Positions 6,477 through 16,592 are shown, counted from the stretch's first letter. The stretch is DNA of 50,355 nt from Alphaproteobacteria bacterium (GCA_024407875.1 JAKSVT010000017.1:1-50355); one strand, 5' to 3'. Numbers and translations are program-made. Notes: a model not told the origin generated them from the letters alone.

Positions 6477-9116
6477 ATGATTAAGACAGAAGAAATTCGC
6501 AAAACCTTCCTTGATTACTTTAAAAACAAGGATCATACAATCGTTCCAGCATCATCATTAGTTCCTCATAATGACCCAACTTTGATGTTTACAAACTCAG
6601 GAATGGTTCAATTTAAAAATGTGTTTACAGGATTAGAAAAACGTCCTTATGTTCGTGCTTGTTCAGATCAAAAGTGCGTTCGTGCTGGTGGTAAACATAA
6701 CGATTTAGATAACGTAGGATATACAGTTCGCCATCATACATTTTTTGAAATGCTTGGAAACTGGAGCTTTGGAGATTACTTTAAAGAAGAAGCTATTTCT
6801 TATGCTTGGGATGTTGTTACAAAAGAATTTGGTTTGTCTAAAGATAAATTAACAGCAACAGTATATCATACAGATGATGTTGCTTATAATTTATGGAAGA
6901 AAATTGCAGGTTTACCTGATGAACGTATTATCAGAATTCATACAAAAGATAACTTCTGGATGATGGGTGATACAGGCCCTTGTGGTCCTTGTTCAGAAAT
7001 TTTCTATGACCATGGCGAACATATTCAAGGTGGCCCTCCAGGGTCTCCTGATGAAGATGGTGATCGTTTTGTAGAAATTTGGAACTTGGTTTTCATGCAA
7101 AATGAAATGCATGAAGATGGCACATTAACAGATTTACCTCATCCATGTATTGATACGGGTATGGGCTTGGAACGTATGGCTGCTGTTTTATGTGGTACAA
7201 ATGATAACTATGAAACAGATATCTTAAAATCATTGATTGCTACAGCTAGTGGTACAGCTGGCGTAGAACCAAATGGTGTACATAAAACATCTTTACGTAT
7301 TATTGCTGACCATTTACGTTCTTCATCATTCTTAATCGCTGATGGTGTATTACCTTCAAACGAAGGACGTGGCTATGTTTTACGTCGTATTATGCGTCGT
7401 GCTATGCGCCATGCTCATTTAATGGGTTGCAAAGATCCTTTAATGTTCCAATTAGTTCCATCATTAGTTCGTTTAATGGGAGAAGCTTTCCCAGAAATCG
7501 TTCGTGCTGAAGCTTTAATTACAGAAACATTGAAGTTAGAAGAAACACGCTTTAAGGAAACTTTAGCTCGTGGTTTGAAATTGTTGGATGAACAAACCGA
7601 AAAAGTTGGTAATGGTGGTGTTTTAGACGGTGAAGTTGCATTTAAATTGTATGATACTTATGGCTTCCCATTAGACTTAACTCAAGATGCTTTACGTTCA
7701 AAGAATATTGTTGTTGATACAGTTGGCTTTGATAAAGCTATGGAAAAACAAAAAGAAATAGCTCGTGCTTCTTGGGCAGGTTCTGGTGAAGTTGCTACAG
7801 ATGCTATTTGGTTTGATGTTAAGGAAAAAGTTGGTGGTACAGAATTCTTAGGTTATACAGATACAAAAGCTCAAGGTTCTGTTACAGCTCTTGTTGTTGA
7901 CGGAAAACAAACAAATGTAGCTAAAAAAGGTGACAATGTTTGTGTAGTAGTTAACCAAACTCCTTTCTATGGTGAAATGGGTGGACAAGCAGGTGATACA
8001 GGCATTATTGAAAATCGTGCTAAAAATTTAAAGATTAAAGTTAACGATGCTCAAAAGAAAGTAGGCTCTTTAACAGTTCATGTTGGTGTTGTTGAAGAAG
8101 GTGAAATCAATGTTGGTGATGCAGTAGAATTAACTATTGATTTAGATCGTAGAAGAGCTATTGCACGTCATCACTCAGTAACACACTTGTTGCAAGCAGC
8201 TTTGCGTAAAATTGTTGGAAAGCATGTAGCACAAAAAGGTTCTTCTGTAGGACCAGATGCAATGCGTTTTGACTTTTCTCAACCACGTCCTTTAACAGCT
8301 GATGAAATTAGACAAGTTGAAGACGAAGTTAATAAAAATATTTTAAGAAATATGCCTGTTACAACAATTATTACAACTCCTCAAGCAGCTATCGAAGAAG
8401 GCGCTATGGCTTTGTTCGGTGAAAAGTATGGCGATGAAGTTAGAGTTGTTTCTATGGGCGATGAAGAAGAAAAAGTATCAGTTGAACTTTGCGGTGGTAC
8501 TCACGTTTTTCGTACAGGTGATATTGGTAGCTTTAGAATTTTATCAGAACAAGCATTAGCTGCAGGTGTTCGCCGTATTGAATCTGTTGCTGGTTTAGCT
8601 GCATTAAAATATGCTCGTGATACTGAAGCTATGTTTAGTGAAACAGCTAGCCAATTAAAGGCTTCTTACCAAGAAGTTCCTGAACGTGTTAAAACATTGA
8701 TGGAAGAAAAGAAAGACTTAACTAAACAAGTAAGTGAATTGCGTAAGAAAGTTGCTTTAGGCCAAGCTGGAAAAGACGAAGTAAAAGAAATTAATGGAGT
8801 AAAATTAATTTCTAAATCTTTAAATGACGTTCCTGCTAAAGATTTGCGTTCAATGGCTGAAGAATTAAAAGCAAAAGTTGTAGATGGTGTAGTTGCTTTA
8901 GCAGATGTTTGTGATGGCAAATTAACAGTTATTATTGCTGTTGCTGGCGATACAGTTAAGAAAGTTTCTGCTGTAGACTTGGTTAAAGTTGCTGGTAATG
9001 TTTGCAATGGTAAAGGTGGTGGCCGTCCTGATATGGCTCAAGCAGGATCTTCTGAAGTAGCAAAAGCTCAAGATGCTTTAAATGCTGTAGAAAATCACAT
9101 TAAAACTTTAGCATAA
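6477..9116 (+). CDS. alaS: Alanyl-tRNA synthetase
   Basis: A full-length (879-residue) class II alanyl-tRNA synthetase, which charges tRNA-Ala in the cytoplasm. Motif 2 reads [18 protein letters not shown] near residues 85-102. The motif 3 region is [10 protein letters not shown]. The editing domain has its zinc-site residues HHSVTHLL (about 563-568) and CGGTHV (about 671-676), which hydrolyse mischarged Ser- and Gly-tRNA-Ala. The C-Ala domain ends with [11 protein letters not shown], as in bacterial enzymes. The start fits the usual [15 protein letters not shown]. It heads the co-directional block that continues with alr 21 bases downstream, linking two alanine-using enzymes. Confidence 0.97.
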   Translation: MIKTEEIRKTFLDYFKNKDHTIVPASSLVPHNDPTLMFTNSGMVQFKNVFTGLEKRPYVRACSDQKCVRAGGKHNDLDNVGYTVRHHTFFEMLGNWSFGDYFKEEAISYAWDVVTKEFGLSKDKLTATVYHTDDVAYNLWKKIAGLPDERIIRIHTKDNFWMMGDTGPCGPCSEIFYDHGEHIQGGPPGSPDEDGDRFVEIWNLVFMQNEMHEDGTLTDLPHPCIDTGMGLERMAAVLCGTNDNYETDILKSLIATASGTAGVEPNGVHKTSLRIIADHLRSSSFLIADGVLPSNEGRGYVLRRIMRRAMRHAHLMGCKDPLMFQLVPSLVRLMGEAFPEIVRAEALITETLKLEETRFKETLARGLKLLDEQTEKVGNGGVLDGEVAFKLYDTYGFPLDLTQDALRSKNIVVDTVGFDKAMEKQKEIARASWAGSGEVATDAIWFDVKEKVGGTEFLGYTDTKAQGSVTALVVDGKQTNVAKKGDNVCVVVNQTPFYGEMGGQAGDTGIIENRAKNLKIKVNDAQKKVGSLTVHVGVVEEGEINVGDAVELTIDLDRRRAIARHHSVTHLLQAALRKIVGKHVAQKGSSVGPDAMRFDFSQPRPLTADEIRQVEDEVNKNILRNMPVTTIITTPQAAIEEGAMALFGEKYGDEVRVVSMGDEEEKVSVELCGGTHVFRTGDIGSFRILSEQALAAGVRRIESVAGLAALKYARDTEAMFSETASQLKASYQEVPERVKTLMEEKKDLTKQVSELRKKVALGQAGKDEVKEINGVKLISKSLNDVPAKDLRSMAEELKAKVVDGVVALADVCDGKLTVIIAVAGDTVKKVSAVDLVKVAGNVCNGKGGGRPDMAQAGSSEVAKAQDALNAVENHIKTLA

Positions 9117-9137
9117 TAGAAAATAAGGCAAATTATT

Positions 9138-10220
9138 ATGACTTTATCTTTAGATCCAAAAGCTGTAGGTGCTTTTTTAACAGTTGATTTAAAAAGAATT
9201 GCTAAAAATTGGAAAGCTATTTCAAATAGAGTTTCTCCAAGTATTGCGGGCGCTGTTTTAAAGACTAATGCTTATGGCTTAGGATCTGAACAGGTTGGCA
9301 AAGCTTTATATGAAGAAGGCTGTCGTGATTTTTTTACAGCTTATTTACATGAAGCTGTTGCTTTAAGAAAGATTATGCCTGAAGCTAATATCTTTACCTT
9401 ACATGGTGCTTTAAATGGTACAATTGCAGGATTTATTGATAATAATATTACTCCTGTTTTAGCTACAATGAGCCAATTAAAAGAATGGAACCATTTTGGT
9501 GATGCAGAAAACTTTAAAGTTGATGTAGCTTTGCATGTTGATACAGGCATGACAAGACTTGGTTTAACTCAAGATTATATTGATTATATTGTAAATCATA
9601 GTGATGAATTTCAATATTTAAATGTTAAATTAGTTGTTTCTCATTTAGCTTGTGCTGACGAACCTGAAAAGTCAAAGTCTGATGAACAATTAGCTTTATT
9701 TAAATCAAAAACAGATCAATTACGTAAAGTGTTTGGAGATTTTAAGACATCATTATCAGCAAGTGATGGAATAAAATTATCTAATAAAGAATTTTATTGC
9801 GATTTAGTTCGTCCAGGTCTTTCTTTATATGATAATGCTATTTCCTTAGAGGCTAGAATTTTACAAATACAAACAGCAAAACCGGGCCAAACTATAGGCT
9901 ATGGAGCAACCAAAACTTTTACTAAAGAAACAAAAGTTGCAACTTTAGGTATAGGTTATGGTGATGGATATCCAAGAACTCTGGGAAATAAAGGTTTTGT
10001 AAGTATTGCTGGTAAATTGTGCCTAATTTTAGGGAAAATCTCTATGGACTTAACAACTGTTGATGTAAGTGAAATAGACGATAAAGATTTACAATCTTCA
10101 CCAACAGCTGAAATTTTTGGCCCTAATTTGCCAATTGATGATGTAGCAAAATGGGCAGGCACAATTTCTTATGAATTATTGACTAATTTATCAAATAGAT
10201 ATTACAGGATTTATCAATGA
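9138..10220 (+). CDS. alr: Alanine racemase
   Basis: A 360-residue PLP enzyme that interconverts L- and D-alanine for peptidoglycan synthesis. The PLP-binding Lys42 lies in AVLKTNAYGLG, and the opposite catalytic Tyr is near residue 255 in TIGYGATKTF. The C-terminal beta domain has GIGYGDGYPRTLGNKG and GKISMDLTTVDV. The length is typical. The ATG is preceded by an AAGGCA ribosome-binding site. The gene overlaps mlaE by 4 bases (ATGA), so the two are translationally coupled. The alr-mlaE-mlaF-radA order is seen in Alphaproteobacteria. Confidence 0.96.
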   Translation: MTLSLDPKAVGAFLTVDLKRIAKNWKAISNRVSPSIAGAVLKTNAYGLGSEQVGKALYEEGCRDFFTAYLHEAVALRKIMPEANIFTLHGALNGTIAGFIDNNITPVLATMSQLKEWNHFGDAENFKVDVALHVDTGMTRLGLTQDYIDYIVNHSDEFQYLNVKLVVSHLACADEPEKSKSDEQLALFKSKTDQLRKVFGDFKTSLSASDGIKLSNKEFYCDLVRPGLSLYDNAISLEARILQIQTAKPGQTIGYGATKTFTKETKVATLGIGYGDGYPRTLGNKGFVSIAGKLCLILGKISMDLTTVDVSEIDDKDLQSSPTAEIFGPNLPIDDVAKWAGTISYELLTNLSNRYYRIYQ

Positions 10221-10990
10221 ATATATTTACAAAAACAGGAAAAATGACCATAAATTTTTTCCGTTCAGTAGGTCAATTATCCATTTTTACTTTAAATACA
10301 ATTTCTCATATTGTTAGACCTCCTTTTTATTTTAAAGCTTTGTGGCAACAGATGATAGAAATAGGTTTTTATTCCTTGCCTGTTGTTGCTTTAACTACTT
10401 TATTTTCAGGTATGGTTATTGCTTTACAAAGTTATTCTGGATTATCTTCTCTTTCATCAGAAGGCGTTGTTGCTAGCGTTGTAGAACTTACAATTACTCG
10501 TGAACTAGGTCCGGTTTTAGCAGCATTAATGGTTGCTGGTAGAGTTGGTGCAGCAATGGCAGCAGAAATTGGAACAATGCGTGTAACAGAACAAATTGAT
10601 GCTTTAACTAGTTTGTCAACAAATCCTTTTAAATATCTAATTGTTCCTCGTGTTTTAGCTGGTATGCTTATGTTACCTTTGCTACTTTTAGTAGGTGATG
10701 TAATTGGTATTTATGGAGGCTATTTAATTAGTGTTTATAAATTAGATTTTAATGATACTAATTTTTTACGTAATACCTGGAATTTTATGCAAGCGATAGA
10801 TATTTATTCAGGTATGACTAAAGCTGCTGTTTTTGGATTTATTGTAACTTTGCTTGGTTGCTATAATGGTTTTAACTCAAAAGGTGGTGCTGAAGGTGTT
10901 GGTGCTGCTACGACAAATGCTGTCGTTGTTTCTTCAATTTTGATTTTAGTTAGCAATTATTGGTTGACTGAATTGTTTTTTGCTCGTTAA
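10217..10990 (+). CDS. mlaE: MlaE-like lipid ABC transporter permease
   Basis: A 257-residue inner-membrane permease of the MlaE/YrbE family, which moves phospholipids between the inner and outer membranes. An amphipathic interface helix at the N-terminus precedes about five membrane segments. The family signature is clear: ELTITRELGPVLAALMVAGR, followed by GAAMAAEIGTMRVTEQIDAL and LVVPRVLAG-like sequence (LIVPRVLAGMLM). It overlaps alr by 4 bases and is followed 24 bases later by its ATPase. No mlaD adaptor or mlaB follows, unlike the E. coli mla operon. Confidence 0.92.
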   Translation: MNIFTKTGKMTINFFRSVGQLSIFTLNTISHIVRPPFYFKALWQQMIEIGFYSLPVVALTTLFSGMVIALQSYSGLSSLSSEGVVASVVELTITRELGPVLAALMVAGRVGAAMAAEIGTMRVTEQIDALTSLSTNPFKYLIVPRVLAGMLMLPLLLLVGDVIGIYGGYLISVYKLDFNDTNFLRNTWNFMQAIDIYSGMTKAAVFGFIVTLLGCYNGFNSKGGAEGVGAATTNAVVVSSILILVSNYWLTELFFAR

Positions 10991-11014
10991 TATTAAAGCG
11001 TAAAGGATAAAATT

Positions 11015-11791
11015 ATGAATACAGAAAATAATGTTCCAAAAGTAGAGATGATTAACGTCCATAAAAAATTTGGATCTAAGGTAGTTTTAGATGGTGTTAG
11101 CCTTAAAGTTAATAAAGGTGAATCTTTAGTTATTATTGGTACATCAGGAACAGGAAAATCAGTAACAATTAAGTGTATTCAAGGTTTGTTATGTCCTGAT
11201 GAAGGTTCTATTAAGGTTGATGGAAAAGAAGTTACAACCATGAGTGAAGCTGAATTAGAAAGAATAAATGCTAAAACAGGCATGTTGTTCCAAGGTGCAG
11301 CTTTGTTTGACAGTTTATGTATTTGGGAAAACGTTGCTTTTGGTTTAATTCAAGGCAAAAAAATGAAACGTCCTGAAGCTCGTAAAATTGCTATTGAAAA
11401 ATTACGCCAAGTTGGTTTGTCTCCTGAAGTTGCAGGCTTATATCCTGATGAAGTTTCAGGTGGTATGAAAAAACGTATTGGTTTGGCAAGAGCAATTGCT
11501 ACTGAACCTGAATTGATATTCTTTGATGAACCTACAACAGGATTAGATCCAATTATGTCAGATGTTATTAATGACTTAATTCGTAGATGCGTTGATGATT
11601 TAGGTGCAACAGCTATTACAATTACACATGATATGTCTTCAGTTAGAAAAATTGCTGATAAAGTTGCTATGCTTCATAAAGGCAAAATAATTTGGTCTGG
11701 TACTGTTCAAGAAATGGAAACAACAAATGATCCATTTATTAAACAATTCATTAATGGTGTAAAGGATGGACCTATACAACCTACTGTTTAA
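11015..11791 (+). CDS. mlaF: MlaF-like lipid ABC transporter ATPase
   Basis: A 258-residue ABC ATPase that energises the MlaE permease. The Walker A is GTSGTGKSVTIK (about 43-54). The signature, VSGGMKKRIGLARAIA, has the GGM variant typical of MlaF. The Walker B and D-loop read ELIFFDEPTTGLDP, and the H-loop is ITITHDMSSVRKIADK. The catalytic Glu and switch His are present, so it should hydrolyse ATP. It follows mlaE by 24 bases and stops just before the radA ribosome-binding site. The C-terminal extension (about 20 residues, ending in DGPIQPTV) is usual for the family. Confidence 0.93.
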   Translation: MNTENNVPKVEMINVHKKFGSKVVLDGVSLKVNKGESLVIIGTSGTGKSVTIKCIQGLLCPDEGSIKVDGKEVTTMSEAELERINAKTGMLFQGAALFDSLCIWENVAFGLIQGKKMKRPEARKIAIEKLRQVGLSPEVAGLYPDEVSGGMKKRIGLARAIATEPELIFFDEPTTGLDPIMSDVINDLIRRCVDDLGATAITITHDMSSVRKIADKVAMLHKGKIIWSGTVQEMETTNDPFIKQFINGVKDGPIQPTV

Positions 11792-11806
11792 TAGGTGAGT
11801 TTAATT

Positions 11807-13222
11807 ATGGCAAAAAAAACTACTCAATACGCATGTCAAAGTTGTGGAGCTGTATATCCAAAATGGGCAGGTAAATGTGAAGCCTGCGGAAGTTGGAATA
11901 CTATTCAAGAAGAAGCTATTCAAAGTGCAACTATGCCTAAAAATACAACAGGCGGAGTTGGCGGACACCGTATTGAATTTGTTAGTTTAGATGGTGTAAG
12001 TGCTAATACTCTTAGATTAAAATCTGGTATTAGTGAATTAGATAGAGTTTGTGGTGGTGGATTAGTTGCAGGATCCGTTATTTTAATAGGTGGAGATCCT
12101 GGCATTGGTAAATCAACTTTATTGTTGCAAGCATCTTCTGCATTATCTCAAGCAAAAACTCCATCTGGAAAACCTGTAAGATGCATTTATATTTCAGGTG
12201 AAGAATCTGTTGATCAAGTAAGATTAAGAGCCTCAAGATTAGGTTTAAATCATGCAAATGTTGAATTAGCTTCAGCTCAAAATGTAAGAGATATTGTTGC
12301 TTCTTTAGATGTTAGTGAAAATATTCCAGATGTTGTTGTTATTGACTCTATTCAAACAATGTTTGTGGATACTTTAGATGCATCACCTGGTACAGTTTCT
12401 CAAGTTAAAGCTTCTGGTTTTGAATTAATTTCTCTTGCTAAAAAACGTGGATTTGCTTTGTTCTTAGTTGGACATGTAACAAAAGATGGATCTTTAGCAG
12501 GACCAAGAGTTTTAGAACATGCTGTTGATGCTGTTTTATATTTTGAAGGTGATAGAGGCCATCATTTTAGAATATTAAGATCTGTTAAAAACAGATTTGG
12601 TGCTACTGATGAAATCGGTGTTTTTGAAATGAATGAACAAGGTTTGGCTGAAGTTCCAAATCCTTCTGCTTTGTTCTTAGCTCAAAGATGCGGTAATGTT
12701 TCAGGCAATTGTGTTTTTGCAGGTATTGAAGGTTCAAGGCCTTTATTAGTAGAAATTCAAGTTTTGATTGCTGAAAATCCCGGCGGTAATCCTAGAAGAC
12801 AAGTAGTTGGATGGGATAATAATCGTTTAAATATGCTTCTTGCTGTTTTAGAAACACGTTGTGGCATAAGAGGATTTTCTATGAAAGACGTTTATTTAAA
12901 CGTTGCTGGTGGCATGAGATTAACAGAACCTGCTGTTGATTTAGCTGTTGCTGCTTCTTTATTATCTGCTTGTACAGGGATTCCTGTTCCAGCCGATGCT
13001 GTAATTTTTGGTGAAGTTGGCTTATCAGGAGAAGTAAGAGGGGTTCCTCAACCTGATTTAAGATTAAAAGAAGCAACAAAAATGGGATTCAAAAGAGTTT
13101 TAATGCCTCCTCATAGAAATATTAATAAAAAATCAGTAAATCTAACAGATAATGCTATAAAAGAAGTTGAAGTTGGCAATTTGAAAACTTTGGCAAGTAT
13201 TTTTGGAATAAATAACAAATAG
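11807..13222 (+). CDS. radA: DNA repair/recombination protein RadA
   Basis: A 471-residue RecA-like helicase that drives branch migration in homologous recombination. The zinc finger has C10/C13 and C24/C27 (CQSCG...CEACGSW). The Walker A is GGDPGIGKSTLLLQ (about 95-108). The RadA-specific KNRFG motif occurs in SVKNRFGATDEIGVFEM, and the C-terminal Lon-protease-like domain (about 300-471) is intact. An in-frame GTG at 11795 is rejected as the start because it lies inside the Shine-Dalgarno sequence AGGTGAG, 8 bases ahead of the ATG at 11807, and that ATG begins the conserved MAKKTTQYAC. Confidence 0.95.
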   Translation: MAKKTTQYACQSCGAVYPKWAGKCEACGSWNTIQEEAIQSATMPKNTTGGVGGHRIEFVSLDGVSANTLRLKSGISELDRVCGGGLVAGSVILIGGDPGIGKSTLLLQASSALSQAKTPSGKPVRCIYISGEESVDQVRLRASRLGLNHANVELASAQNVRDIVASLDVSENIPDVVVIDSIQTMFVDTLDASPGTVSQVKASGFELISLAKKRGFALFLVGHVTKDGSLAGPRVLEHAVDAVLYFEGDRGHHFRILRSVKNRFGATDEIGVFEMNEQGLAEVPNPSALFLAQRCGNVSGNCVFAGIEGSRPLLVEIQVLIAENPGGNPRRQVVGWDNNRLNMLLAVLETRCGIRGFSMKDVYLNVAGGMRLTEPAVDLAVAASLLSACTGIPVPADAVIFGEVGLSGEVRGVPQPDLRLKEATKMGFKRVLMPPHRNINKKSVNLTDNAIKEVEVGNLKTLASIFGINNK

Positions 13223-13231
13223 GATATTGTT

Positions 13232-14221
13232 ATGTACGGCGTTGATGTTTTTATATTAGCGGTTGTTTTACTTTCTGGTATATTATCATTTTCTCGTGGT
13301 TTTACAGGAGAAATGTTGGGCGTTGGAGCTTGGATTTTGTCTGGCGTAGTCGGCTTTTATGCAATGCCTATTTTAGAACCAATGGTATTAAAGTATGTTG
13401 ATAAGCCTATTTTAGCTAATCTTATTTCTATGACTATAGTTTCTATATTCGTTTTAGTTATCACAACTATAGTTTTTAATAAAATTACAGGAAAGATTAG
13501 AGATTCAAAATTAAATAGATTTGATAAATTTTTAGGATTTGTTTTTGGTGGTGTACGTGGTGTTATTATCCTTGTTTTGATTTATTTCTTAATCATGACA
13601 TTAGCTCCTAAAGACTTAGAAAAAATGCAAAAAGAAAGCAAATTGTTCGTTTATTTGGAACAAATTACAACAAGTGTTAAGAAGCAATTGCCAGAATCTT
13701 TGTTTGATAATCCTGCAAGAGGATTGGGTAAAAATAGCATTGAACAAGACCAATTAGATAAATTAATTGAAAAATTAAATAAAGATTCAAAATCTAAAAA
13801 AACTAATAAAAAGACAGATAAAAAAGCTGGAAAAGATAAACAAGCAGAAAAAACAAAATTAATTGATGCTGTAATGAAAGGTGAAAAGTTTAATCCAAAA
13901 GATTATAGCAAAGAAGACCTTGAAGAATTATTTGATCAATTAGAAGAAAATGAAGATATTAAGATGGGATTAGATGCTATCAAAGAAAAATTAAATAGTT
14001 CTAATATCAACGATATCTTAGATGGTAATAAAGAAAAAATTTATGAGACTTTAGGCATTAGCGAAGAAGATGTCAAAAATGGATTAGAAAACTTAGAACC
14101 TTCTATGTTTGAAAAATTAAATAATCCTAAAGTTGAAACTAAAAAATCTAAAGGCGATTCAGGTTATAATAAAAAAGAACGTGATGAACTAGAACAATTA
14201 ATTATGCAGTCAGAAGAATAA
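13232..14221 (+). CDS. cvpA: CvpA-family membrane protein with long charged C-terminal tail
   Basis: A 329-residue protein. Residues 1-125 form the CvpA domain with four membrane segments; the first block is DVFILAVVLLSGILSFSRGF, then a GVRGVIILVLIYFL segment. CvpA was named from colicin V production and is linked to envelope homeostasis. The remaining 200 residues are a Lys/Glu/Asp-rich, low-complexity cytoplasmic tail (KDSKSKKTNKKTDKKAGKDK), much longer than in E. coli CvpA (about 160 residues in total). It sits 9 bases after radA, the usual place in Alphaproteobacteria, but tsaB follows it where purF is common. Confidence 0.85.
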   Translation: MYGVDVFILAVVLLSGILSFSRGFTGEMLGVGAWILSGVVGFYAMPILEPMVLKYVDKPILANLISMTIVSIFVLVITTIVFNKITGKIRDSKLNRFDKFLGFVFGGVRGVIILVLIYFLIMTLAPKDLEKMQKESKLFVYLEQITTSVKKQLPESLFDNPARGLGKNSIEQDQLDKLIEKLNKDSKSKKTNKKTDKKAGKDKQAEKTKLIDAVMKGEKFNPKDYSKEDLEELFDQLEENEDIKMGLDAIKEKLNSSNINDILDGNKEKIYETLGISEEDVKNGLENLEPSMFEKLNNPKVETKKSKGDSGYNKKERDELEQLIMQSEE

Positions 14222-14231
14222 GGCAATAATT

Positions 14232-14831
14232 ATGATTTTAGGAATAGATTGTGCTCACGAGATTTGCTCTGTAGCTTTAGTAAAAGATGGAAAATTATTA
14301 TCTGAATTTAAACAAAATATGCCTCGTGGACAAGCTGAAGCATTGTTTCCTATTATAAACGGAATGCTTAAAGATAATAATGTTAGCTATAAAGATATTG
14401 ACAAAGTTGTTGTCTGCGTTGGGCCCGGTTCTTTTACAGGTGTAAGAGTAGCTATTTCTTCTGCAAATGGTATTGGTTTAGCTGCTAATATAGATGTAGT
14501 TGGTGTTTCTATTTTGGAATGTTTGGGAGATAAAACAAAGGATAATGCTGTTGTTTTATTAGATACAAAACGTCAAGACTATTATTGTGCTGAATTTAAA
14601 GATGGCAAAATGGTTAATGAAGGTTTTGTCGCAAATGATGAAGATGTAGAAAGATACAGACAAAAAGGATATAAATTTTACGGTAATGCAGATGTTGAAG
14701 ACATTATAAATACTGTTATGCCAACAGCATCAGATATGATCGAATTTATAAATAAATACCCAGAAAAACAAGTTGCACCAGTTCCTTTGTATATGAGACC
14801 TGCAGAGGTAAGTTTACCATGCCAAAAATAG
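14232..14831 (+). CDS. tsaB: tRNA threonylcarbamoyladenosine protein TsaB
   Basis: A 199-residue ASKHA-fold protein that with TsaD and TsaE makes t6A37 on ANN-decoding tRNAs. The N-terminal MILGIDCAHEICSVALVKDG and the VVCVGPGSFTGVRVA motif are diagnostic. TsaB is a non-catalytic partner of TsaD. tsaD and tsaE are not in this window. The stop lies inside the start of rimI (13-base overlap), giving the familiar tsaB-rimI coupling. Confidence 0.93.
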   Translation: MILGIDCAHEICSVALVKDGKLLSEFKQNMPRGQAEALFPIINGMLKDNNVSYKDIDKVVVCVGPGSFTGVRVAISSANGIGLAANIDVVGVSILECLGDKTKDNAVVLLDTKRQDYYCAEFKDGKMVNEGFVANDEDVERYRQKGYKFYGNADVEDIINTVMPTASDMIEFINKYPEKQVAPVPLYMRPAEVSLPCQK

Positions 14832-15283
14832 AAGTTGTTGGGGCTGAAAGTGCAGATATATTTGCTGATTTACATTCTAAGTGCTTTAAAAAAGCTTGGA
14901 ATGAATCAATGATGAGGCAAACTTTGTTGTTGCCAGGTTCTGTAGGCTTTATTGCTTATGATGAAAAAACAATGATGCCTGTTGGTTTTATAATATATGC
15001 TTATACAACATCTCAAGATAATACAGGCACAGCAGATATAATAACAGTAGGTGTTATTCCTGAATATAGAGGAAAAGGTTTTTCTGATTTATTGTTTAAC
15101 AACTCTTTTGTGATTTTAAAATCATTTGGAGTAGGGGAAGTATTTTTAGAAGTTGCTGTAGATAATGCTCATGCCTTAAATCTATATCGTAGAACAGGAT
15201 TTGAACAAGTCGGAAAAAGACCTCAATATTACGTTAGAGGCAATGAAAAGATAGACGCATTAGTCTTCAAATATTCTCTATAA
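14819..15283 (+). CDS. rimI: RimI-like GNAT N-acetyltransferase
   Basis: A 154-residue GNAT protein, RimI-like by context: RimI acetylates the N-terminal alanine of ribosomal protein S18 and is usually adjacent to tsaB. The acetyl-CoA binding motif is ITVGVIPEYRGKGFSDLL (about residues 79-96; RxxGxG/A form R-G-K-G). It is followed by EVAVDNAHALNLYRRTGFEQ, the conserved NxxAxxLYxxxGF block. It overlaps tsaB by 13 bases. It carries no signal peptide. The enzyme class is certain. The substrate is inferred from its neighbours. Confidence 0.88.
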   Translation: MPKIEVVGAESADIFADLHSKCFKKAWNESMMRQTLLLPGSVGFIAYDEKTMMPVGFIIYAYTTSQDNTGTADIITVGVIPEYRGKGFSDLLFNNSFVILKSFGVGEVFLEVAVDNAHALNLYRRTGFEQVGKRPQYYVRGNEKIDALVFKYSL

Positions 15284-15355
15284 AAGTTTTTTAGTTTGAA
15301 AAAAGAGAATTTTTGTTTTAATTTTTCTATAAATTAAAAAGGTAGGGAATTAAAA

Positions 15356-16465
15356 ATGTCAAATATAAATTTAGTAGTTGGTGCAGGCTTTTCAGGGGCA
15401 ACAATTGCTCGTAAAATTGCAGAAGACTTAAATGAAAAGGTTGTAGTAATTGATTGTAAAGATCATATTGCTGGTAATGCTTATGACTATAGAGATGAAA
15501 ATGGAATAATGATTCATAAATATGGGTCTCATATTTTTCATACAAATTTAGAAAATGTTTGGCAATTTTTAAGTAGGTTTACTTCATTTAATACATATAT
15601 GCATAAAGTAATTGCATTGATTGATGGTATTGAAACAACAATTCCATTTAATTTAAGAACACTTTATGATGTTTTTCCAGAGACTTTAGCAGTTCGTTTA
15701 GAACAAAAATTATTGGCTCAATTTGAATATAATAAAAAAGTTCCAATTTTAGAATTCCAAAAACAAGACGATGCTGATTTAAAATTCTTGGCTAATTATG
15801 TATATGAAAAAGTTTTCTTGCATTATACAACTAAACAATGGGGGTTAGATCCAACAAAGGTTGATGGTGCTGTAACAGCAAGAGTACCGGTTTATATTAG
15901 TTGTGATGAAAGATATTTTACAGATAAATACCAAGGTATTCCTTTAGAAGGATATACAAAGACTGTAGAAAAGATGTTAAATCATCCAAATATTGAAGTT
16001 AAATTAAATACACCATTTGAAAAATCAATGGTTGATCAATATAAACGTGTTATTTATACAGGATCAGTAGATCAATTCTTTGATTATAAGTTTGGAGAAC
16101 TTCCATATAGAAGTGTTTACTTTAAAATGGAAACGTTTGATAAGCCATATTATCAATCAAATTCAGTTGTAAATTATCCATGTAATTATGATTTTACACG
16201 TATTCATGAATATAAATATTACTTAGATGATCAAACAGATAAAACAGTAATTGCTAAAGAATATTCAACTAATTATGAACGTGGAAAGAATGAGCCTTTC
16301 TATCCAATAGCAAGTGAAGCAAATTCAAATTTGTATGCAAAATATAAAGCAGAAGCAGATAAATTGAATAATGTTTATTTCTTAGGTCGTTTAGGTGAAT
16401 ATAAATATTACGATATGGATAAAGCTGTAGGTAGAGCTTTAGATCTTTTTGAAGCGTTAAAATAA
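15356..16465 (+). CDS. glf: UDP-galactopyranose mutase
   Basis: A 369-residue FAD enzyme that converts UDP-galactopyranose to UDP-galactofuranose, a surface-glycan precursor. The Rossmann FAD motif GAGFSGATIARKIAEDL comes near the N-terminus, followed by AGNAYDYRDENGIMIHKYGS and HIFHT, the substrate-side signature. The YTGSVDQFFDYKFGELPYRS block and the C-terminal GRLGEYKYYDMDKAVGRAL block are both present. The length is standard. The ribosome-binding site is AGGTAGGGA, about 9 bases upstream. No galactofuranosyltransferase or other glycan gene is beside it, so it acts as a stand-alone precursor enzyme. It is followed by a probable terminator. Confidence 0.95.
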   Translation: MSNINLVVGAGFSGATIARKIAEDLNEKVVVIDCKDHIAGNAYDYRDENGIMIHKYGSHIFHTNLENVWQFLSRFTSFNTYMHKVIALIDGIETTIPFNLRTLYDVFPETLAVRLEQKLLAQFEYNKKVPILEFQKQDDADLKFLANYVYEKVFLHYTTKQWGLDPTKVDGAVTARVPVYISCDERYFTDKYQGIPLEGYTKTVEKMLNHPNIEVKLNTPFEKSMVDQYKRVIYTGSVDQFFDYKFGELPYRSVYFKMETFDKPYYQSNSVVNYPCNYDFTRIHEYKYYLDDQTDKTVIAKEYSTNYERGKNEPFYPIASEANSNLYAKYKAEADKLNNVYFLGRLGEYKYYDMDKAVGRALDLFEALK

Positions 16466-16495
16466 AATATTGATGTAAATTAGATAAGAACAATT

Positions 16496-16522
16496 AACTA
16501 AAGTAGCTTTGTTATTTTTTTT
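16496..16522 (+). terminator. Probable rho-independent terminator after glf
   Basis: AAC-(bulged T)-AAAG pairs with CTTTGTT around a 3-base TAG loop, then A and a run of eight T. The stem is short and AT-rich with one bulge, so confidence is moderate. Confidence 0.4.
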
Positions 16523-16565
16523 GTTGAAAATAGACTAGGGATTTTTTTAATTGCTAGAATAATTC

Positions 16566-16592
16566 TTGATTTCATTTGTATAGTCCTATAAT
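16566..16592 (+). promoter_or_regulatory. Promoter of the SMI1/KNR4-like gene
   Basis: A perfect TATAAT (16587-16592) has TTGATT (16566-16571) upstream at a short 15-base spacing. It lies 37 bases before the chosen ATG. Confidence 0.4.

Noticed and set aside
11795-11806. GTG start for radA
   Set aside because: The GTG is part of the AGGTGAG ribosome-binding site for the ATG at 11807, and the added residues are not part of the RadA N-terminus.
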